Notes under the pieces: model-generated
Databases searched by the model: none
The model's input: only the letters and a program-made list of their open reading frames with translations
Told to the model about the DNA's origin: nothing
Program-made: the position numbers and the translations under genes
DNA from: Capnocytophaga granulosa ATCC 51502
GTDB lineage: Bacteria > Bacteroidota > Bacteroidia > Flavobacteriales > Flavobacteriaceae
Direction of reading: 5' to 3'
Length of the DNA: 64,000 bases
Assembly (NCBI RefSeq): GCF_000411115.1
Contig: NZ_KE150253.1
Location: 1-64,000, forward strand
In this document: piece by piece, positions 45,502 to 54,304 of the stretch
How positions within the stretch are numbered: position 1 is the stretch's first letter
Layout: each line of letters starts with the position of its first letter

Positions 45502-46953
45502 TTGAGTATAAAGCGATTATTTAAGCATACAGCGATTTATGGGCTGGCCACAGTGATGCCACGGGTACTGAACTTGGTTCTGACACCACTGCATACCAGC
45601 GCACAGACCCTTTCTCAGGCGCAATATGGCCTCTATCAGGGACTTTTTGCCTATATGATACTGGGCAATGTACTGCTGACCTATGGCATGGAAACGGCCT
45701 TTTTCAGGTTTATGAATAAGGGAGCGGACGCCCAAAAGGTCGCCTCCACGAGCCTTTTCTCCTTGACAGTGAGTTCGTTGGGTTTCTTGCTGGTGGGCTT
45801 GCTCTGTAGTGAGTATATCGCACAGTGGCTCAGCTATCCTGCTGCCTATATCCGCTATGCGATATGGATTTTAGCCTTGGACACTCTGGTGGCTATTCCT
45901 TTTGCTTGGTTGCGCAATGCAGGGCAGTCGCTACGCTATTCGCTGATCAAGATAGGCAATGTGGTGGTCAATCTGGGGCTTAACTTGCTTTTCCTGCTTT
46001 ACCTGCCCTACTTAGAGCGACAAGGGTATGAGCTGCCTACCTTTACCTTTATCGCTGATAAGACCCAATACATTTTCATAGCCAATCTTATAGCTAGCTT
46101 GCTGACCTTCCTCTATATGCTACCACTCTATAGGCGGGTAGGCTTGCAGTGGGATCGAGCACTGTGGCGAGAAATGATTGCTTACGCCTTTCCTGTATTG
46201 ATAGCGGGGATTGCTTTCTCGGTCAATGAGGCTTTTGACCGCGTTTTTATCCGTATGCTCTACCCCGCCGATCAGGCCGATGCTGTGGTAGGTCTATATG
46301 CGGGTTGTTATAAGATGGGGGTCTTTATGACACTCTTTATTACGGCTTATAAGCTAGGAGTAGAGCCGTTTTTCTTTTCCAATGCTGCTGATAAGAATGC
46401 TCCTGCGACCTATGCAAAGGTAACCGAGTATTTCTCTATCTTTGCAGGGGGGATACTGCTGTTTGTTTGCGTATATATAGACCAACTCAAGTGGTTGCTG
46501 ATTCCTAACAAAGCCTATTGGGAGGGACTCAAGATTGTCCCTTTTGTACTGATGGCCAATCTATGCTTAGGGCTATACCATAGCATGTCGGTTTGGTACA
46601 AGGTAACCGACCGTACCTATTGGGGCGCGCTGATTTCCGTAGTAGGTGGGGTGATTACAGTGGTGGCCAACCTTAGCCTTATTCCGCTGTGGGGCTATAT
46701 GGGAGCCGCCGTAGCAACCTTCTTGGCCTATGGGGGTATGATGTGCCTATCGGGCTGGCTTGGGCAACGCCAATACCCTGTTCCTTATAATTGGACACGC
46801 ATCGGTGGCTTCCTAGGGCTATCGGTAGCCTTTTCGCTCTTGTATTTCTATGTGTTGAACAGAAATATATGGATAGGAAGTGGCCTTTTCGTCCTCTATA
46901 CCATTGTAGCCATCAAATTAATGATAAACTCTAAACTAATCACTAACCACTAA
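45502..46953 (+). CDS. Wzx/MATE-type oligosaccharide flippase (polysaccharide biosynthesis protein)
   Basis: 483 aa, about 14 transmembrane helices. N-terminal KRLFKHTAIYGLATVMPRVL and ALSQAQYG-like segment (TLSQAQYGLYQGLFAY) are typical of PF01943/PF13440 flippases. The start is TTG: no ATG fits, and the family N-terminus begins exactly there, 20 bp after a TACCTTTG box. Probably moves lipid-linked sugars across the inner membrane; no glycosyltransferases are adjacent. The last residues (KLITNH) lie in repeat DNA. Confidence 0.87.
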   Translation: MSIKRLFKHTAIYGLATVMPRVLNLVLTPLHTSAQTLSQAQYGLYQGLFAYMILGNVLLTYGMETAFFRFMNKGADAQKVASTSLFSLTVSSLGFLLVGLLCSEYIAQWLSYPAAYIRYAIWILALDTLVAIPFAWLRNAGQSLRYSLIKIGNVVVNLGLNLLFLLYLPYLERQGYELPTFTFIADKTQYIFIANLIASLLTFLYMLPLYRRVGLQWDRALWREMIAYAFPVLIAGIAFSVNEAFDRVFIRMLYPADQADAVVGLYAGCYKMGVFMTLFITAYKLGVEPFFFSNAADKNAPATYAKVTEYFSIFAGGILLFVCVYIDQLKWLLIPNKAYWEGLKIVPFVLMANLCLGLYHSMSVWYKVTDRTYWGALISVVGGVITVVANLSLIPLWGYMGAAVATFLAYGGMMCLSGWLGQRQYPVPYNWTRIGGFLGLSVAFSLLYFYVLNRNIWIGSGLFVLYTIVAIKLMINSKLITNH

Positions 46954-46984
46954 CCACTAATCACTAACAACTAAAGACTAAAAA

Positions 46985-47419
46985 ATGGAAATAAAAATCA
47001 TCAACCGTTCAGGGCATGCATTGCCCGCGTATCAGACCGCAAGCTCGGCAGGGGTCGACTTAAGGGCGCACCTTGAACAAACCGTTATTCTTGAGCCTAT
47101 GCAGCGCAAGCTTATTCCCACAGGGCTTTATATAGAACTGCCAGAGGGCTATGAGGCACAGGTACGTCCGCGTAGTGGATTGGCGCTCAAGCATGGGATT
47201 ACCGTGCTGAACTCACCAGGAACTATAGATGCCGATTATAGGGGGGAGATTTCTGTCTTGCTGATTAATCTCTCAGCGGAGCGCTTTGAAGTAGCCAACG
47301 GAGAGCGTATCGCCCAAATGGTCATCGCCAAGCATGAAGTAGCGCAATTCGTCCTCGTAGAGGAACTTTCCCAAACAGAACGTGGCACAGGAGGCTATGG
47401 AAGTACCGGAAAAAAATAA
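46985..47419 (+). CDS. dut: Deoxyuridine 5'-triphosphate nucleotidohydrolase
   Basis: 144 aa, trimeric dUTPase with all five motifs: [48 protein letters not shown] and [11 protein letters not shown]. Hydrolyses dUTP to dUMP, the substrate of ThyA (37241). 31 bp after the flippase gene with heptads in the gap; probably same transcript. Confidence 0.96.
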   Translation: MEIKIINRSGHALPAYQTASSAGVDLRAHLEQTVILEPMQRKLIPTGLYIELPEGYEAQVRPRSGLALKHGITVLNSPGTIDADYRGEISVLLINLSAERFEVANGERIAQMVIAKHEVAQFVLVEELSQTERGTGGYGSTGKK

Positions 47420-48080
47420 GAAAAGACTGTTCTACCACTTTTAGAAACAGCCCTTTCCCCTTTCTTGTATGAAAAAATGCACTTAATTTTCTTTGAAGTT
47501 CTTTCTTTAGTGAATAGTATTACCTTTCATTTACTATCTCCTTGGGAGATAAAAGTTAATATATGATTGTTTAGTTGTCTTATGAATGTTTAGAGAGATA
47601 AAGAAATAAAATCTAGTTGCTTGTTTCACGAAAATCCTTGCTAAGGCGACTGACTCCTAAAAGACAATAAATAAAAGGTAATGGTTCACTATTTCATTCT
47701 ACTGGTATATTGGTTAATCTGAGAATTGCCAAATGTGTGTTTCATCATTTCTTTGCTTTTCAATTAGAGAGGAGAGAGATAAGCCTCTTTTGTGGGAGAC
47801 TTATCTCCTTACTCTAATCTAAAATAAAAACACAAAAAATCTAATTACTATATAAAGAGATGAAAACTTTCTTTTCTATATGGTTGCGCTTCCAGCAAAG
47901 AACTAAGCACCTTGTCCTATAATTAGGTATGGGCTTTTAGGTTTAGTTTTTTCCTTGGGGGCAAAGGTGCTTTATTCCTCACTGTCTAAAATAAAAAACG
48001 CAAAAAAATCTATTCTTTAGAACATAAAAGAAATGTACCTTAAAACTTATAAAACTACTCTTTCTTTCTGTTTGACATTG
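47420..48080. other. Gene-free region with repeated small-transcript-like units
   Basis: About 660 bp without a credible gene. Two related stretches (TCTAAAATAAAAA.C.CAAAAAA.TCTA) occur at about 47818-47850 and 47983-48015. Each is followed on its right by a minus-strand CACCTTTG or TACCTTTG box (47962-47969; 48081-48088). A GAGATAAG.../...CTTATCTC hairpin is at ~47772-47812. This looks like duplicated short minus-strand transcription units, but no RNA family is recognised. Confidence 0.4.
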
Positions 48081-48110
48081 CAAAGGTAGTGTTTTTTTTG
48101 TACTTGTCAA
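48081..48110 (-). promoter_or_regulatory. Minus-strand promoter reading into the gene-free region
   Basis: Minus strand: TTG (48110-48108), 19-bp spacer, TACCTTTG (48088-48081). It points away from the response regulator's coding direction of entry, into 48.0-47.4 kb, where there is no gene. Confidence 0.55.
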
Positions 48111-48176
48111 GAACAAAGCACGTTTTCGTGCATGAAGTGTAGATATTTGTGCACGAAAGGTAATATGGGGGTGTTT

Positions 48177-48920
48177 TTAGCTTTCTGAAGTGAGCAAAGG
48201 CCACTGTTCGCGAGATACTTGAATACGCAAGCCGCCTTCGAGCCATAAGAACGGACGGTTCATGCGCAGTATGTATTCACGGTTGACAATCGCCTTTCGG
48301 GTATTGGCGACAAAGATAGAGAGCTGCTGCTCCACACAGAAGCGATGAATTTCCTCCCAGGTTTGTTTCAGCTGTATGATCTGCCCAGATAAGCAGTGGA
48401 GTACCTTCAGGCGAGGGTTTTCCTCGTCCTGCAAAATACAAAGAATCTGCTTGGGAAAGATACGCACTTGTTGCTTGAGGTAGTTCTCTATGAAAACGGG
48501 GGTCTCCTGCTCTCCCTCGGCTAAGGCTTCTGCCTCGGCTATATACTGGGTGAGGTTCTCGGTAAGTTGCTGAAAAATAGGCTTAACCAGGTATTTCTTG
48601 ACCAAAGGAAATTCATTAAAGACGATTTGTGGGATTTCGGGGTTTTCCCCTTGGTAGCCTGTAAAAAAGATAATATAAGGGGTATAGCCCGAACTCTGGT
48701 GAATATGGGTAAGGATAGGGTAGGCATTGCCCCCACGAATACTCCAGTCGGAGAAAATAAGGTCAGGGCGATGGGTATCTATTAGGGTGATGGCTTCCTC
48801 TAGGCTGTCTGTAAAGGGAACAGCCTTCCACTGGAGAAACTTCTGCATACGGGCTGAGATGTTCTTCCAGATGCTTTTGTCATCTTCTATAACGAGGTAC
48901 TTAAAGGTTGATCTTTTCAT
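48177..48920 (-). CDS. LytTR-type response regulator
   Basis: 247 aa. Receiver domain with acidic pocket (VIEDD), phospho-acceptor Asp in LIFSDWSIRGG (~residue 57) and Lys in YLVKPI. The C-terminal ~100 residues resemble a LytTR DNA-binding domain (ILCILQDEENPRLKVLHCLS; FVANTRKAIVNREYILRMN). Pairs with the sensor kinase upstream, overlapping it by 20 bp (translational coupling). Targets unknown. Confidence 0.85.
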   Translation of the reverse strand: MKRSTFKYLVIEDDKSIWKNISARMQKFLQWKAVPFTDSLEEAITLIDTHRPDLIFSDWSIRGGNAYPILTHIHQSSGYTPYIIFFTGYQGENPEIPQIVFNEFPLVKKYLVKPIFQQLTENLTQYIAEAEALAEGEQETPVFIENYLKQQVRIFPKQILCILQDEENPRLKVLHCLSGQIIQLKQTWEEIHRFCVEQQLSIFVANTRKAIVNREYILRMNRPFLWLEGGLRIQVSREQWPLLTSES

Positions 48921-51840
48921 AATTAATTGATTTCTTGAGTTGTATTATAGTTACAGTGCCTGGGTACTTGGGGTCGTCTTTGTCCTTGTCAGTCATGGAG
49001 ATGGTGATGGCATCATCAAAATGCTTATCCAAGATTCTAAGAATACGCTGTATGTTTTTCAGTCCTGTGCCATGTCGCTGTACCCCTGCATATTTCTTGG
49101 AGGCTGCCACTCCTACGCCATTGTCGGAGATACTGATGCCGTATATATTGGCACGTTCCCAGAAGGCAATACGCAGTAGCTGAGGAGGCTCTGTCCTGTG
49201 TCTGAGTCCATGTAGTAGGGAGTTTTCCACGATCACTTGTAGGATTCCCATAGGCATACGATAGTCGGAGGGGATAGCCTCTATATTCTCAATCTGTACT
49301 TGCAAGTCGGGCAGGAAGATCTCCCGCTGTATGGCAATGGTATTCTCGGTGAGCTTCCATTCCTGACTAAAAGGAATGAAAGGGGTTTGCTCTTGGGAAT
49401 AGCGGTGCATGATCGAGATATTTTCTCCTATATGGGAGATGATACGCTCTGCATGTGGGTTGTCATAGAGTTCTGCCCCAAGGCTATTGAGGGCATTGAG
49501 CATAAAGTGCGGGCGGAATTGCTTACCGAGGTTGCCTATGGTAAGCAGTGCGATTTCCCTGTCCTGCCTATCCATACGCCTCATGTTGTAGAGCAGATAC
49601 AGCCCTGTGGAGGCAGGAACGAGGATCATCACTAGCCAAAAATAGCTGTTTTGCCAAATGGAACGCTTCACACGGATAGGATATTTTAGCTCTGTATAAG
49701 TTCCATCGTTTTGGCAAACGGTTAGTGAGAAGATATAATCGCCTGCCGAGAGGTTTTGATAGCGGTATTCGGTTTCGGTCGTAAGGCTTCCTTGGGCTAT
49801 GGCTTCCTCTCGACTATCCCTATAGAGGGCTGGAATTACATAGCGAGGCAGATTGTCTTTGCTCTGGTAATGAAGCCGTATCTCAAAGGAGTTTTCATTG
49901 ACCTCCAAGGAGATAGGGTCATCTACATGAGACTTATAGATGTTCTTACCTGTGTTGATAGTCAGGGTAGGCTCTACCTTGAAATTGGCCAAAGAGAGCC
50001 ATTGGGCAATATCCCAACGAAAAAGCATATTGGAGGAGGCAAACCAGATATGGTCGTCCTTGGGGTTACTGGCCACACAGGTACGCTCCAAGGGGTCTTG
50101 CAGGTTCATCGCATAGGGGTTCAGGTAGCGCACATTGGCTTTGCCTCTGGCAAATTCGCTCAGGGAGACAACAAAGAGCTTATTGGTTACCCCTACGATG
50201 AGATAGTCCCGCCACTGGTGCAGGAACATAATAGGACGGTCATTGCCTAGCAAAAGGGGGTGTTCCAGAAGGTGAAAGTCCGTCTTATCCACTTGTTCCC
50301 GATCAGAAGGGGTGTAGTAATAGAGTTGGCCTTTTTCACTGCCCAGCCACAATATACCATGAGAGTCCGCCAGTAGGGTATAGCCCCTAAGGGGGGATTG
50401 TTGCTTGTCATACAGAAGTGTCTGCGCCCTATTGGTACGTGGGTCATAGCGGGCAACCCCCTGCATAGAAATTGTCCAAATGTGCCCCCTGCTATCTTGA
50501 GCAATACCCTGACAGTGGTTAAGGGTCAGGCCTTGCTTCTTACCAATAGATTTCCAAGGGATTTGCCGCTGCTCTAGCTGTGCCAAAGGCTTGTAGGCCA
50601 GTCCATAATCTTGTACATCGGTATAGAGAACTTGCTCGGCAGAGAGAAAGTTGAAATGAGAGACAATGGTGTCGCTCACCTTGGTATAACTCGTTGGCGA
50701 CTCAAAGAGAAACAAACCCTTATGAGCACTGCTAAAGAGTACTTTTTCTCCTATGGGAAGCGCTCCATAATTTATCTGTAAGGTCTTAAGCGGACTCTTA
50801 ATAAGTTTGTCCTGATCAATCACCGAAAAACCGCCATTGTAGCTACCCGCCCATAGCTTGCCCGAAGGGGTCAGCGCAAGGCCAAAAAGACGGTTAGTAT
50901 TGGTGTCATTATACAACCTCGGATAGGTTTTCAAGTAGATAAATAGGCGCGTAAGCTGGTTGTTACTGCCCAGGTATAGGCTTTTGGAATCCTCCGAAAA
51001 GGCCTTATAATAGGCCGACTTGATAGTGGTGGTAACCGATATGGGTTCTAGATCTTTTTCTAAATCATACAATATCAGCTCGTTGCCATCATTGTAGAGG
51101 TAATAGCGGCCAAAGTTTTTGTTCTCATTCCTATTCGCTGGCAAAACTTTGGTCGTTAGCGTACGAGCATAGCGGAAAAGCCCATTGTTTTCGGGTTTGA
51201 TAAAATAGAAATCTCCTATCGAACGCATATAGATAGGGGTAAAAGCCCATGGGTATACCTGAGCCTCTCCCCCTGGCTCTAAGCACTTGATGTCGGTATA
51301 GTTCTCTCCTAATACGCAGCGATAAGGGACACTATTGACAGAGAGCGCATACACATAGTGGTGGTGTTCCTCCAATTCCTGAAAATAACGCCCATCATAG
51401 CTCATTAGCTTAAATGATGCTTCTGACGGGGCAATGGCGGTGAAGTAGATCAGCTTGTCTATCAGCACAAAATGGGAATAGCGTGCCCCTACATACCCTA
51501 CTTTTTGCGGTAGGAGCTGTTCATGAGTACTCCCCGTATAGATGCTCTTGCTAAAGCCGAAAAAGAGCCTATCTTGTAGCTTGTATTTCTTGAGAAACAC
51601 CCCCACATCTTCTCCTTTGAAATACTCCTCTACCTCGGTATTGTGCAGGGCATACAATAGGTTCTCCTCAGGGGAGAAAAGCAGTTCCCCCTCATCGCTT
51701 ACCTGCAAGGGTTGGTTGATGTTGAAGAAGTCTTTACCGATACTATATTGATTATACTGCAAAGCTCTATGCTCCCACAGCGGTTGCGCCAAAGTGAGAG
51801 ACGTGCAAAATAAGAAACATAGTGATAAGAAAAACTTCAT
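48901..51840 (-). CDS. Sensor histidine kinase with extracytoplasmic beta-propeller (LytS-type core)
   Basis: 979 aa from ATG 51840, which gives a signal peptide (FFLSLCFLFCTSLTLAQ). Periplasmic two-component-regulator propeller repeats (DSRGHIWTISMQGVARYDP; DSHGILWLGSEKGQ) to ~640, a Y_Y_Y domain (~650-715), one transmembrane helix (~730-750), then a His_kinase/HATPase core with FRPHFMLNALNSLG (His ~778) and NGVGV/ATP-lid segments. The layout is like sensors that detect oligosaccharides or other ligands in Bacteroidetes, but no polysaccharide locus is adjacent. TATTTTTG box at 51919-51926. Confidence 0.88.
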   Translation of the reverse strand: MKFFLSLCFLFCTSLTLAQPLWEHRALQYNQYSIGKDFFNINQPLQVSDEGELLFSPEENLLYALHNTEVEEYFKGEDVGVFLKKYKLQDRLFFGFSKSIYTGSTHEQLLPQKVGYVGARYSHFVLIDKLIYFTAIAPSEASFKLMSYDGRYFQELEEHHHYVYALSVNSVPYRCVLGENYTDIKCLEPGGEAQVYPWAFTPIYMRSIGDFYFIKPENNGLFRYARTLTTKVLPANRNENKNFGRYYLYNDGNELILYDLEKDLEPISVTTTIKSAYYKAFSEDSKSLYLGSNNQLTRLFIYLKTYPRLYNDTNTNRLFGLALTPSGKLWAGSYNGGFSVIDQDKLIKSPLKTLQINYGALPIGEKVLFSSAHKGLFLFESPTSYTKVSDTIVSHFNFLSAEQVLYTDVQDYGLAYKPLAQLEQRQIPWKSIGKKQGLTLNHCQGIAQDSRGHIWTISMQGVARYDPRTNRAQTLLYDKQQSPLRGYTLLADSHGILWLGSEKGQLYYYTPSDREQVDKTDFHLLEHPLLLGNDRPIMFLHQWRDYLIVGVTNKLFVVSLSEFARGKANVRYLNPYAMNLQDPLERTCVASNPKDDHIWFASSNMLFRWDIAQWLSLANFKVEPTLTINTGKNIYKSHVDDPISLEVNENSFEIRLHYQSKDNLPRYVIPALYRDSREEAIAQGSLTTETEYRYQNLSAGDYIFSLTVCQNDGTYTELKYPIRVKRSIWQNSYFWLVMILVPASTGLYLLYNMRRMDRQDREIALLTIGNLGKQFRPHFMLNALNSLGAELYDNPHAERIISHIGENISIMHRYSQEQTPFIPFSQEWKLTENTIAIQREIFLPDLQVQIENIEAIPSDYRMPMGILQVIVENSLLHGLRHRTEPPQLLRIAFWERANIYGISISDNGVGVAASKKYAGVQRHGTGLKNIQRILRILDKHFDDAITISMTDKDKDDPKYPGTVTIIQLKKSINYEKINL

Positions 51841-51918
51841 AAAAACAGGGTGTAATTTTTTGGTTTTTAATAAGTTAGATATAAAGATGTTTTTTGCAGA
51901 AAAACACAAGCCTTGTGG

Positions 51919-51926
51919 CAAAAATA
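51919..51926 (-). promoter_or_regulatory. Minus-7 box of the two-component operon
   Basis: TATTTTTG on the minus strand, 79 bp before the kinase start; no clean upstream TTTG. Confidence 0.45.
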
Positions 51927-51987
51927 CAAATTTAATCGTTAATTATTAATTATTAATCGTTAATTTTTTATCCTTTATTTATTGACA

Positions 51988-52518
51988 ATGGGCTCATTTG
52001 CTAATTGGCAATTTATCCTTCTAGGGCGGATCATCGGCGGGGTAATCTACAGCCCTGCCATTACCCTATTCCAGTTTGCTATCGTCTTGGCTATCTGGGC
52101 TTTTCTTATCATTGGCTTGCGCAGGCTCAAGACTAAGAGCCTTATTTTCAGACATTTTATAGATGGAACAGCTGTGATTGTCATCAATCGAGGCAAGATA
52201 GACATAGCCGCCTGCAAAAAGGCCAAAATCACCGCGCATGACCTTGCCTTTAAGCTCCGCAAGCAAGGGGTCTATTATATCCAAGATGTCAAGCGAGCCG
52301 TACTAGAACAGAATGGCGAACTCATTATCGTACAAGCAGGCGAAGAGAATCCCAAATACCCTATCATTACCGATGGTATTATCCACAAGGGCGTGTTAGA
52401 AGATGTCGACAAAACCGAAGAATGGTTACTGGAAGAACTCCAAAAGCAAGGCTATAACAGCGCCTCCGAAATCTTCTTAGCAGAATACCACAACGGAGAA
52501 ATATGGGTTGTAAGCTGA
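51988..52518 (+). CDS. DUF421 (YetF-like) membrane protein, short form
   Basis: 176 aa from ATG 51988. N-terminal hydrophobic helices (PAITLFQFAIVLAIWAFLII), then the DUF421 soluble domain: VIVINRGKIDIAACKKAKIT, LAFKLRKQGVYYIQDVKRAV, LEQNGELIIVQ. Full-length members have about three helices before this domain and ~210-230 aa, so the N-terminus seems shortened. Function unknown. Its stop codon begins a set of ~25-bp imperfect tandem repeats. Confidence 0.83.
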   Translation: MGSFANWQFILLGRIIGGVIYSPAITLFQFAIVLAIWAFLIIGLRRLKTKSLIFRHFIDGTAVIVINRGKIDIAACKKAKITAHDLAFKLRKQGVYYIQDVKRAVLEQNGELIIVQAGEENPKYPIITDGIIHKGVLEDVDKTEEWLLEELQKQGYNSASEIFLAEYHNGEIWVVS

Positions 52519-52616
52519 TTGGTTAAAGAACAAAAAGCGCTGCGCTGATTACGTAAAGTACAAAAAAAGCCAATTAGGTAAAGTACAAAAAGAGATAACG
52601 AGGTAAAGGGCAAAAT
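52516..52616. repeat. Imperfect ~25-bp tandem repeats after DUF421
   Basis: Four degenerate units of the type GATTACGTAAAGTACAAAAA (GGTTAAAGAACAAAAA, GGTAAAGTACAAAAA, GGTAAAGGGCAAAA) starting at the stop codon. Confidence 0.65.
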
Positions 52617-52637
52617 GCTCATCGGCTCATTATCCCC

Positions 52638-52668
52638 TTGACTTTTCCTCCAAAATGTTGTATCTTTG
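52638..52668 (+). promoter_or_regulatory. Promoter of the MscS-Nfu unit
   Basis: TTG (52638-52640), 20-bp spacer, TATCTTTG (52661-52668). Confidence 0.75.
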
Positions 52669-52676
52669 CCCCTCAT

Positions 52677-52776
52677 TAGTCATTAGTTACTCGTCACTAA
52701 TCATTAGTCACTAGTCATTAGTCACTAGTCATTAGTCACTAGTCATTAGTCACTAGTCACTAGTCATTAGTCATTA
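52677..52776 (+). repeat. Heptad array inside a 5' untranslated leader
   Basis: Fourteen tandem 7-bp units (AGTCACT / AGTCATT alternating) fill almost the whole leader between the promoter at 52638-52668 and ATG 52782. They are more regular than at most other sites. Confidence 0.85.
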
Positions 52777-52781
52777 GAATT

Positions 52782-53291
52782 ATGGTTATCATAGATTTTG
52801 CCCTTGAAAAATATCCCTTTATTGTCGCCACAGGGGTAACGCTTATTGTCTATTTCGTGGTTAAGCGCTTTGCCGATTCCTTAGTGACGAAAATGGGAGC
52901 CAAGTCAGAATTCCCCAAAGCACGTACCCAGCTAGTCAAAAAGTATATTGATGTCCTACTCGCGGCCCTGCTCCTTTTGGTGCTCATCTCCATTTGGGGA
53001 GTAAAGCCCGATCAGATATTCCTCTTTATCTCCTCTATACTCACCGTAGTAGGGGTGGGCTTCTTTGCCCAATGGTCTATACTGAGCAATGTAACGGCAG
53101 GAATCATCCTCTTCTTCTCTTTTCCTTTCAAAATAGGTGACAGAATCCGTGTTATGGACAAGGATTTCCCTATAGAGGCCGAGATCAAGGACATCAGCTC
53201 TTTCTATACGCTGCTCAAAACCGATTCAGGAGCGCAAATCTCCATACCTAACAACCTTTTATTGCAGAAAGCCATTGAGATTATAAAATGA
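52782..53291 (+). CDS. Small mechanosensitive ion channel (MscS family)
   Basis: 169 aa, minimal form. Helices at ~10-30 and ~55-75, then the pore helix and beta domain: VVGVGFFAQWSILSNVTAGI, FFSFPFKIGDRIRVMDKD, ISSFYTLLKTDSGAQISIPN (MscS signature), ending soon after. The large C-terminal cage of E. coli MscS is missing, as in many small homologues. Overlaps the Nfu gene by 4 bp. Confidence 0.88.
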   Translation: MVIIDFALEKYPFIVATGVTLIVYFVVKRFADSLVTKMGAKSEFPKARTQLVKKYIDVLLAALLLLVLISIWGVKPDQIFLFISSILTVVGVGFFAQWSILSNVTAGIILFFSFPFKIGDRIRVMDKDFPIEAEIKDISSFYTLLKTDSGAQISIPNNLLLQKAIEIIK

Positions 53292-54181
53292 AACTACAGA
53301 TACAATACACAGCCAACCCCGCCATTATCAAGCTCGAAGCCCCAGAGGTCTTAGTCAAGGGCAATTATCAATATGAGCGCGACACACCTGTCACAGACTC
53401 ACCTCTGGCTCAGGAGCTCCTACAACTGCCCTTTGTCAAGACGGTTTATTTCTCGGCCAATTTTATTGCCTTGGAGGCCTTGCCGATCATCAAGTGGGAG
53501 GACGTGGCTCAGGAGGTTACCCAAGAGGTGGAGAACTATCTTTCGGCAGGTCGCCCTATTATAGCTCAAGAGGCAACCCCTACACAGGAGTCTGCACCAG
53601 CCAAGCGTATTCCTATTACAATCTATGTAGAGAGTACCCCAAACCCTATGGCTATGAAGTTTGTAGCCAACAAGAAGCTCGTCAGCCGTGTGTACGAATA
53701 TAAGTCCCCCGAAGAAGCGACAGAGTCGCCTTTGGCTACCGAACTCTTTAAGCTGCCTTATATCAAGGAAGTATTTTTTGATAGTAATTACATTTCTATC
53801 ATTCGCCAACCTAGAGTGTTATGGGAAGATATTATGATGGAACTAAGGGAGTTTTTGCGCTTGTATCTTATGGAAGGAAAACCAGTGGTGAAAGTCTCCG
53901 TAACAGAGCAGGACAGGCCTAAGGGCTTACCGTCCTTGGGCGATGTGTATTCAAGAAAGATTGTCGCTATTTTAGACCAATACGTAAAGCCAGCGGTCTC
54001 CAGCGATGGCGGTAATATACAGTTTGTCAGCTATGACAAGCAAAACCAAGTAGTTAAGGTACTCCTCCAAGGTGCCTGCAATGGCTGTCCCTCCTCCAAG
54101 CGTACCCTCAAGCAAGGCATAGAAACCATTCTACGCGAGATGATGAAGAACGAACAAATCACCGTAGAAGCAGTTAATTAG
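53288..54181 (+). CDS. nfuA: NifU-family Fe-S cluster carrier with two Nfu N domains
   Basis: 297 aa. Two successive Nfu N-terminal domains (residues ~1-90 and ~105-195; the second has ESTPNPMAMKFVANKKLV) and a C-terminal NifU domain with CxxC in VLLQGACNGCPSSKRTLKQG (~265). Delivers Fe-S clusters to target proteins; functionally tied to SufB at 22375 although not adjacent. The duplicated N domain is a Bacteroidetes feature. The symbol is by family analogy. Confidence 0.9.
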   Translation: MKLQIQYTANPAIIKLEAPEVLVKGNYQYERDTPVTDSPLAQELLQLPFVKTVYFSANFIALEALPIIKWEDVAQEVTQEVENYLSAGRPIIAQEATPTQESAPAKRIPITIYVESTPNPMAMKFVANKKLVSRVYEYKSPEEATESPLATELFKLPYIKEVFFDSNYISIIRQPRVLWEDIMMELREFLRLYLMEGKPVVKVSVTEQDRPKGLPSLGDVYSRKIVAILDQYVKPAVSSDGGNIQFVSYDKQNQVVKVLLQGACNGCPSSKRTLKQGIETILREMMKNEQITVEAVN

Positions 54182-54304
54182 TGACTAATGACAAGTGACT
54201 AGTGACTAATCCATAATGGTATTAATCACTAGTCACTGTCGTTACTCACTAATCACTAGTAACTAATCACTAATCATTAGTCACTAGTCATTAGTCATTG
54301 GTCA
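54181..54304. repeat. Heptad array with hairpin between convergent genes
   Basis: Heptads begin at the Nfu stop in sense orientation and switch to the complement. AGTGACTAGTGACTAAT (54194-54210) pairs with ATTAATCACTAGTCACT (54221-54237) with one mismatch; the loop contains CCATAATGGT, like the hairpin at 13589-13633. Confidence 0.8.

Noticed and set aside
47420..48080. RNase P RNA, SRP RNA or 6S RNA in the gene-free region
   Set aside because: None of the conserved cores I know (for example GAGGAAAGTCCGGGC for RNase P) is present on either strand.
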